Assembly (NCBI RefSeq): GCF_900182595.1
Contig: NZ_FXTN01000012.1
Span: 62,001-126,000 of the forward strand
Length of the DNA stretch: 64,000 bases
Source of the DNA: Pedobacter westerhofensis
Lineage (GTDB): Bacteria; Bacteroidota; Bacteroidia; Sphingobacteriales; Sphingobacteriaceae
Direction of reading: 5' to 3'
Positions 58,719-64,000 of this stretch are shown here, piece after piece. Numbering within the stretch: position 1 is the stretch's first letter; every line of letters begins with the position of its first letter. The position numbers and the translations under genes are program-made. The notes beneath the pieces are model-generated. The model did not search any database and had not been told where the DNA came from. It saw only the letters and a list, made by a program, of their open reading frames with translations.

Positions 58719-60506
58719 TTAATCTAATTTCAGTACTGCCATAAATGCAGTTTGCGGAATTTCCACATTTCCTACCTGGCGCATACGCTTCTTACCTTTT
58801 TTCTGTTTCTCCAGCAGCTTGCGTTTACGGGAAATATCACCACCATAACATTTGGCGGTAACGTCCTTACGCAGGGCCTTGACTGTTTCGCGCGCGATGA
58901 TTTTTGCACCGATAGAAGCCTGGATAATAATTTCAAACTGCTGACGCGGAATCAATTCCCTTAGTTTTTCACAGATCTTTTTGCCAAAATCATATGAATT
59001 GCTACGGTGGATCAGTGATGATAAAGCATCAACCGGCTCTGCATTCAGCAGGATGTCCAATCTTACCAGGTCAGATTTACGGTAACCGATCTGGTGGTAA
59101 TCAAAAGAGGCATAACCTTTTGAGATCGTTTTCAGGCGGTCGTAGAAATCAAATACAATTTCTCCCATCGGAATTTCAAACACCAGCTCTACACGGTCTG
59201 ATGTTAAATAGGACTGGTTTACGATCGTTCCCCTTTTTTGGATACACAATGACATCACCGGGCCAACAAACTCCGATTTGGTAATGATGTTGGCCTTGAT
59301 ATATGGTTCTTCCACATATTCCATTTTACTTGGATCAGGCAAATCTGAAGGATTATTTACGATGATCAGTTCGCCTTTGGTAGTCATTGCCTGATAGGAT
59401 ACGTTGGGCACGGTAGTGATCACCGTCATATCAAATTCACGCTCCAGACGCTCCTGGATGATCTCCATATGCAGCATTCCGAGGAATCCGCAACGGAAAC
59501 CAAAACCTAAAGCAGCAGAAGATTCAGGTTCGAAAACGATCGAGGCATCATTCAGCTGCAGCTTGTGCATGGCTTCTCTCAGTTCCTCAAATTCATCTGT
59601 ATCCACGGGGTAGATACCCGCAAATACCATTGGTTTTACCTCTTCAAATCCTTTGATAGGTTCAAGGCTCGGGCGGTCTTTATGGGTGATGGTATCTCCA
59701 ACTTTTACTTCCCTGGCTTCTTTGATACCAGAAATAATATATCCTACGTCGCCGGTTCTGATCACGTCTTTAGGAGACTGTTTCAGTTTTAATGTACCTA
59801 CTTCTTCAGCAATATATTCTTTACCGGTAGCTACAAATTTAACTTTATCTTTTTTGCGGATTTCGCCGTTAAGTACTTTAAAGTAGGCTACGATACCGCG
59901 GAATGAATCAAACACGGAATCGAAGATCAATGCCTGCAGCTCCCCGTCAGGATTACCTACCGGTTCAGGGACACGTTCTACAATTGCGCGCAGAATGTCA
60001 TGAACACCCAGCCCGGTTTTTCCGGATGCCGGAATAATGTCTTCTCTTTTACATCCGATCAGTTCAATGATCTGGTCTTTCACTTCCTCGGGCATCGCAC
60101 CCGGAAGATCCATTTTATTTAAGATCGGGATAATCTCCAGATCGTGCTCTAAAGCAAGATAAAGGTTGGAAATGGTTTGTGCCTGGATACCCTGCGAAGC
60201 ATCTACGATCAGTAAAGCACCTTCACAGGCCGCAATGGAACGGGAAACTTCGTAAGAAAAATCCACGTGGCCGGGAGTATCGATCAGGTTTAAGATATAG
60301 GGCTGGCCATCCTGAATATAATCCATCTGGATGGCGTGACTTTTAATGGTAATGCCTCTTTCACGCTCCAGGTCCATATCATCCAGCAACTGAGCCTGAG
60401 ACTCGCGCTGAGTGATCGTATTTGTATATTCTAATAAACGGTCGGCCAAAGTGCTCTTCCCGTGGTCAATATGTGCAATTATGCAAAAATTACGTATGTG
60501 CTTCAT
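58719..60506 (-). CDS. lepA: Elongation factor 4 (LepA)
   Basis: 595 residues. Ribosome-binding GTPase that back-translocates or remodels the ribosome under stress and affects 30S assembly. GTPase motifs: IAHIDHGKSTLADRLLE (G1), DTPGHVDFSYEVSR (G3) and NKMDLPGA (G4). The C-terminal LepA-specific domain ends in the basic CYGGDISRKRKLLEKQKKGK and VGNVEIPQTAFMAVL, as usual. It is in one operon with folD downstream; cutC is upstream by 30 bases. Confidence 0.97.
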   Translation of the reverse strand: MKHIRNFCIIAHIDHGKSTLADRLLEYTNTITQRESQAQLLDDMDLERERGITIKSHAIQMDYIQDGQPYILNLIDTPGHVDFSYEVSRSIAACEGALLIVDASQGIQAQTISNLYLALEHDLEIIPILNKMDLPGAMPEEVKDQIIELIGCKREDIIPASGKTGLGVHDILRAIVERVPEPVGNPDGELQALIFDSVFDSFRGIVAYFKVLNGEIRKKDKVKFVATGKEYIAEEVGTLKLKQSPKDVIRTGDVGYIISGIKEAREVKVGDTITHKDRPSLEPIKGFEEVKPMVFAGIYPVDTDEFEELREAMHKLQLNDASIVFEPESSAALGFGFRCGFLGMLHMEIIQERLEREFDMTVITTVPNVSYQAMTTKGELIIVNNPSDLPDPSKMEYVEEPYIKANIITKSEFVGPVMSLCIQKRGTIVNQSYLTSDRVELVFEIPMGEIVFDFYDRLKTISKGYASFDYHQIGYRKSDLVRLDILLNAEPVDALSSLIHRSNSYDFGKKICEKLRELIPRQQFEIIIQASIGAKIIARETVKALRKDVTAKCYGGDISRKRKLLEKQKKGKKRMRQVGNVEIPQTAFMAVLKLD

Positions 60507-60536
60507 CAGTGCCGCAAATATAGAATATTCGCTTGA

Positions 60537-61277
60537 TTATTCCGCACTGTTTGCCAGTTCCAATAATTTTTTGACCAATGCGGCGTTGGTTAGCGTTGTG
60601 CTGTACTCATCTGCATCTGCGCCCATGTTCAGTTCTTCATTCCTGTAAGTCATTGCGCTGCTTACGGCCAGCCTTGCCGAAGCATGGAATTCTTTGGCGC
60701 CCGTTAAACTGATAATGTCTGCGATATTGCCTGTATTCACACCGGCACCAGGCATGATACTGATCCTGCCAGCTGCCTGTTGTATCAATTTTTCAAGTAC
60801 CGCAGATCCCACGAGCGCAGAAGACTTCCCCCCGGAGGTCAGCACACGTACGGCGCCTAAAGAAATAAGATCCTCCAGTGCCTCTTCAAGGTTGTCTGTC
60901 ATATCAAAAGCGCGGTGGAATGTCACTTTCATCGGACTGGCCAGTTCAAACAGTTCCGCACAGCGGACTTTATCCACTTTTCCCTCAGTGGTGAGGATGC
61001 CGGTGCTGATGCCTTCACAATTGAGTGATTTGCACAGTCTTACATCTTCCTTCATCAGCTCAAATTCCAGAGCGGAGTAGAGAAAATCGCCGCCCCGCGG
61101 CCTGATAATTGGATAAACCTCGATATCCAGCATCTTTTTGGCCATTACAATTTCTGAATAACTCGGCGTAGTGCCTCCTTCAGTGAGGCTGGCGCAAAGT
61201 TCAACACGTTTAGCACCACCCAGCTGTGCCTCAATCGCTGAGGTTACAGAGTTGGCGCAAACTTCCATTTCTATCAT
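60537..61277 (-). CDS. cutC: CutC family protein
   Basis: 246 residues, a TIM-barrel protein. MEVCANSVTSAIEAQLGGAKRVELC at the start (written MEVCANSVTSAIEAQ, GGAKRVELC), IRPRGGDFLYS, FHRAFDMTDNLEEAL, RVLTSGG and IMPGAGVNTGNI are family signatures. CutC was linked to copper homeostasis in E. coli, but its activity is undefined. An alternative start lies two codons in (Met3). It lies nine bases after the asparaginase gene in the same direction. Confidence 0.93.
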   Translation of the reverse strand: MIEMEVCANSVTSAIEAQLGGAKRVELCASLTEGGTTPSYSEIVMAKKMLDIEVYPIIRPRGGDFLYSALEFELMKEDVRLCKSLNCEGISTGILTTEGKVDKVRCAELFELASPMKVTFHRAFDMTDNLEEALEDLISLGAVRVLTSGGKSSALVGSAVLEKLIQQAAGRISIMPGAGVNTGNIADIISLTGAKEFHASARLAVSSAMTYRNEELNMGADADEYSTTLTNAALVKKLLELANSAE

Positions 61278-61286
61278 AAGCTGAAT

Positions 61287-62321
61287 TTAGTAATAACTTT
61301 TTCCGGGAATCAGCAGGCTCTGGTTTTCTTCATTGCATACGGCATAGCTGAAGCCTTTTTGAATGGCATAGGCACCATATTGTCCTTTTTTACTCAATGC
61401 CAGGAAACCAACCTGGATCTCTTTGGCTTTTGCCGGTTTCTTCTTGATGATCCTCATCACTGCTTCCTTGCATGCCTCTTCAGGCGGATAGCCCTGGCGC
61501 ATCAGTTCAACTACCAGAAAACTGCCTACATTACGTATCACTTCTTCGCCTACGCCGGTTGAGGTAGCGCCGCCAATCTCGTTATCAATATATAATCCTG
61601 CGCCAATGATAGGACTGTCGCCCACGCGGCCATGCAGTTTATAAGCCATGCCGCTGGTGGTGCAGGCGCCTGAAAGATTTCCTTTTGCATCAAGTGCCAG
61701 CATCCCGATTGTATCATGGTTATACTGATTGCCCGGTAAACGGGTAGGGGAAGCCTTATCGTATAATTTATTTTCTATGTTCATCACCGGCGCATACTTT
61801 GCCGTTTTTAACCATTCTTTCCAGGCTTTTTCACTTTCAGGAGTAAGCAGGTTGATTTTCTTAAACCCATTCTCCAGTGCAAACTGTAAAGCGCCGTCAC
61901 CTACCAGCATCACATGTGGCGTTTTCTCCATAACCATTCTGGCTACCGAGATGGCATGTTCAATATGTTCCAGGCCGGCAACAGAACCGCAGTTTCCTTC
62001 TTCGTCCATGATACAGGCGTCGAGCGTAACTATTCCGTCACGGTCTGGCAGTCCGCCGAGGCCAACCGACTGGTTTTTAACATCAGACTCAGGCACCTGC
62101 ACACCTTTTTCTACGGCATCAAGGGCGCGGCCTCCCGCAGAAAGTACTCCCCAGGCAGCATGGTTTGCAGCGATCCCAAAATCCCATGTAGAAATGACCA
62201 GAGGTTTTGCAGCAGGAGCAGCAAGGGGAGCGGGTATAATATTGGCTATGCTGCTTTTGCCGATTGCCAGCAGCGAAGCAGAAATCGCGGAGGATTTAAT
62301 AAATTTTCTACGGTCGAACAT
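61287..62321 (-). CDS. Tat-exported N4-(beta-N-acetylglucosaminyl)-L-asparaginase-type Ntn hydrolase
   Basis: 344 residues. A twin-arginine signal (DRRKFIKSSAISASLLAIG) predicts folded export to the periplasm. The precursor cleaves itself before the catalytic Thr in NHDTIGMLALD. ACTTSGMAYKLHGRVGDSPI and AGLYIDNEIGGATSTGVGE bind the substrate. WDFGIAANHAAWGVL and LDACIMDEEGNCGSVAGLE are in the alpha chain. It releases aspartate from GlcNAc-Asn of glycoproteins and suits a scavenging Bacteroidota. A TATTTTTG box lies on the minus strand at 62357-62364. Confidence 0.93.
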   Translation of the reverse strand: MFDRRKFIKSSAISASLLAIGKSSIANIIPAPLAAPAAKPLVISTWDFGIAANHAAWGVLSAGGRALDAVEKGVQVPESDVKNQSVGLGGLPDRDGIVTLDACIMDEEGNCGSVAGLEHIEHAISVARMVMEKTPHVMLVGDGALQFALENGFKKINLLTPESEKAWKEWLKTAKYAPVMNIENKLYDKASPTRLPGNQYNHDTIGMLALDAKGNLSGACTTSGMAYKLHGRVGDSPIIGAGLYIDNEIGGATSTGVGEEVIRNVGSFLVVELMRQGYPPEEACKEAVMRIIKKKPAKAKEIQVGFLALSKKGQYGAYAIQKGFSYAVCNEENQSLLIPGKSYY

Positions 62322-62385
62322 AAAAGGTTTGTGTTGTTTCTGGGCACAAGAATACCCAAAAATATCTGTTGTTAAAAGCGATTAT

Positions 62386-62411
62386 AAGAAAAATCCGGCT
62401 CGGTGGCCGGA
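62386..62411 (-). terminator. Rho-independent terminator after the omega-amidase gene
   Basis: On the minus strand TCCGGC pairs with GCCGGA across a six-base loop (CACCGA), followed by TTTTTCTT. It separates the omega-amidase from the glycosylasparaginase gene. Confidence 0.75.
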
Positions 62412-62421
62412 CAGGATAAAT

Positions 62422-63228
62422 TTAATTATCAATAGAAAATTCATCGGCATCCTTTAGAAAGGGGAAGCTCTGCCTGATCTTGACCATCTCTTCATAGCTG
62501 ACGCTGAAGGTATAGAGGTCTTCATCTTCAGGCTTGTAATAAACGGTATTGCCATAGGCATCGATGCACATCGAGTGGCCACTATGGTAAACTTCATTTC
62601 CATCATGTCCCACCCGGTTTACTGCCACTACATAGCTCTGATTTTCTATGGCCCTTGCAGGAATCAGTGCTTTCCAGTGGGCAATCCTTTTGTCGGGCCA
62701 GCTGGCAATGATCAGCAGGATATCATAACTGGTATCATGGTTGCGTAGATACACTGGAAACCTGAGGTCGTAACAGATTGCGAGCCTGATTTTCCAGCCT
62801 TTCAGCTCTACGATCACCTCGTCCTGACCCGCCGAATAGGTTTGGTCTTCCTGACCCATACCAAAAAGATGCCTCTTGTCGTAGTATTGATATTCTCCTG
62901 AGGGCAGCATCCAGATCATACGGTTATAAAAGTTACCGTTTTCTTTGATAATCAGGCTCCCTGTTACCGCACATTCATATCTTGTAGCAGCCTGTGCCAT
63001 CCAGGTCATTGTTTTTCCGCCCATCTCTTCTGCGAGCGCGTCAGCATTCATACTAAACCCGGTATTGAACATTTCGGGTAGTACGATCAGGTCTGTTTTC
63101 TCCTTTACGCCCATTGATAAACGCAGGGAAATGTTCTGCAGGTTTTTGTCAACATTTTCCCAAAATAAATAAGCCTGAAAAATGGTAATTTTGAGATTAT
63201 TGATATTGAGATAACTTGGACTTTCCAT
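62422..63228 (-). CDS. Omega-amidase / nitrilase-superfamily amidohydrolase (YafV type)
   Basis: 268 residues. The catalytic triad of the nitrilase superfamily is visible: Glu in LIVLPEMFNTGFS, Lys in YYDKRHLF and Cys in RLAICYDLRFPVY. The family member most like it hydrolyses alpha-ketoglutaramate, the by-product of glutamine-dependent transamination. The next gene upstream in the same direction is a methionine-type aminotransferase, 28 bases away, which supports that role. It ends in a good terminator. Confidence 0.88.
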   Translation of the reverse strand: MESPSYLNINNLKITIFQAYLFWENVDKNLQNISLRLSMGVKEKTDLIVLPEMFNTGFSMNADALAEEMGGKTMTWMAQAATRYECAVTGSLIIKENGNFYNRMIWMLPSGEYQYYDKRHLFGMGQEDQTYSAGQDEVIVELKGWKIRLAICYDLRFPVYLRNHDTSYDILLIIASWPDKRIAHWKALIPARAIENQSYVVAVNRVGHDGNEVYHSGHSMCIDAYGNTVYYKPEDEDLYTFSVSYEEMVKIRQSFPFLKDADEFSIDN

Positions 63229-63256
63229 ATATTATATAGGTAAGGGTCGTGTAAAA

Positions 63257-64000
63257 TTATACTTTCATTAATCTTTCAACGGATTTTTCCAGTGTATCTT
63301 GCTTCTTCGCAAAACAAAAACGCAGCACATGATGATCCGTATTTCTCATATAAAATGCGGACACCGGTATCGAAGCCACACCAAAATCAGTGATCAGGCG
63401 CATAGCGATTGCCGTATCAGTCTCCTCACTAAAATGATCATAGCTGACGCATTGAAAGTATGAACCTTTACAAGGTAATAATTTAAATCGCGTCTGGGCC
63501 ATCAGGCTACGGAACAAGTCGCGTTTCTGCTGAAAAAAATCGGCCAGCCCCAGATAAACAGAAGGATCTTTCAGATAATTGGCAATCCCAACCTGCATCG
63601 GGGTGTTCACACTGAACACATTAAACTGATGGATCTTCCTGAATTCCTTCATAAGATTTTCCGGTGCCAGGCAATATCCAGTTTTCCACCCTGTTGCGTG
63701 CAGGAGTTTACCAAATGAAGCTGCAATGAAAGTACGTTCTTTCAGTTCAGGATACATGGCCAGTGAACGGTGCTGCTCTCCGTCAAATACCAGATGTTCA
63801 TAAACTTCATCGCTCAGGATCAGCACATCATTACTTTTAACCAGTTTGATCATCGCCTGGATATCCTCTTCCTTCAATGTGGTTCCGGTAGGGTTGTGCG
63901 GGCTGTTCAGGATCAGCATTTTTGTGCTTGAGGTAAACAGTTTTTTAACCATCTCCCAATCAATGCTGTAATCCGGCGGTGCCATTTCATACGATTTAAC
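63257..64000 (-). CDS. Methionine/aromatic-type class I aminotransferase (YbdL type), 5' partial
   Basis: The frame runs off the right edge, with about 247 C-terminal residues visible. NSPHNPTGTTL (PLP-contact Asn), LILSDEVYEHLVFDGEQH (Asp and Tyr) and the PLP-lysine region AASFGKLLHATGWKTGYCLAP are class I motifs. VLRFCFAKKQDTLEKSVERL ends the protein, with the substrate Arg. The length and HATGWKTGY motif fit YbdL/kynurenine aminotransferase III, which accept glutamine. With the omega-amidase it makes a glutamine-driven route to methionine or other amino acids. Confidence 0.9.
   Translation of the reverse strand, partial: VKSYEMAPPDYSIDWEMVKKLFTSSTKMLILNSPHNPTGTTLKEEDIQAMIKLVKSNDVLILSDEVYEHLVFDGEQHRSLAMYPELKERTFIAASFGKLLHATGWKTGYCLAPENLMKEFRKIHQFNVFSVNTPMQVGIANYLKDPSVYLGLADFFQQKRDLFRSLMAQTRFKLLPCKGSYFQCVSYDHFSEETDTAIAMRLITDFGVASIPVSAFYMRNTDHHVLRFCFAKKQDTLEKSVERLMKV

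Noticed and set aside
1..64000. tRNA, rRNA, CRISPR array, prophage
   Set aside because: The gaps are all under 300 bases and were read for cloverleaf, spacer-repeat and phage-gene patterns; none were seen by eye. A covariance-model search would settle small RNAs.

Overview
The window is chromosomal DNA from a member of the Bacteroidota, most likely a sphingobacterium of the Pedobacter/Mucilaginibacter type. The evidence is gene content (a TonB-dependent receptor paired with a GLPGLI-family protein, DUF3667 and DUF3347 proteins, an RND pump fused to a TolC-like domain, a bifunctional nuclease of the DUF151 family) and several promoters of the Bacteroidota form (TTTG, about 19 bases, TAnnTTTG). 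Genes are densely packed, no gap exceeds 300 bases, and most starts lack a strong Shine-Dalgarno sequence. I saw no rRNA, tRNA, CRISPR array, prophage or complete insertion sequence. Species cannot be named from the sequence alone.

Layout. 1-4.6 kb: a heavy-metal efflux system (CzcA-type pump fused to a TolC-like domain, then a CzcB/CusB-type lipoprotein adaptor). 4.8-5.5 kb: a glycosyltransferase-like protein. 5.5-5.8 kb: a terminator hairpin between two opposed arrays of an 11-base repeat. 5.8-10.5 kb: a biotin operon read leftward (ferritin-like protein, bioF, bioD, bioB, bioA), divergent from a MocR-type regulator. 12-17 kb: GT14 glycosyltransferase, MscS channel, a GNAT-like protein and a YjbQ protein. 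17.2-20.3 kb: a coupled kynureninase-bestrophin-deacetylase operon, then topoisomerase III.

22.4-27.2 kb: a tellurium-resistance/stress (Ter) operon with a HAD protein, a phosphoribosyltransferase-like protein, two TerD proteins, TelA and an unrecognised partner. A TerC membrane protein lies apart at 34.7 kb. Between them are a class IV aminotransferase, an NAPE-PLD-like hydrolase, two poorly known proteins with a divergent MiaA paralogue, a small barrel protein, a DUF3347 lipoprotein and citrate synthase. 35.5-44.4 kb: GLPGLI/TonB-receptor pair, DUF3667 protein, nucleoside transporter, DUF151 nuclease and both electron-transfer flavoprotein subunits, all leftward. 44.5-50.8 kb: TPR protein, chromate transporter, dnaB, rlmB, mannose-1-phosphate guanylyltransferase and arabinose-5-phosphate isomerase. 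50.8-56.9 kb: recQ, kdsA, an OmpA/PD40 envelope protein, queE and a Rieske protein. 56.9-57.6 kb: a HigBA-type toxin-antitoxin pair whose toxin gene carries an in-frame amber codon. 57.8-64 kb: folD, lepA, cutC, a Tat-exported glycosylasparaginase, an omega-amidase and a methionine-type aminotransferase that runs off the edge.

How the genes connect. kdsA and the KpsF-type isomerase give two steps of KDO synthesis on either side of recQ. The omega-amidase and aminotransferase form a glutamine-transaminase/omega-amidase module. The biotin operon has all four ring-assembly enzymes but no bioC or bioH; its first gene encodes a di-iron ferritin-like protein, which is the strongest candidate here for a poorly described function. 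Other points worth a look are the broken toxin gene, a composite 92-base hairpin whose core resembles IS3-family ends, perfect palindromes that contain the stop codons of convergent genes, and the signal-peptide-like segment inside the RND-TolC fusion.
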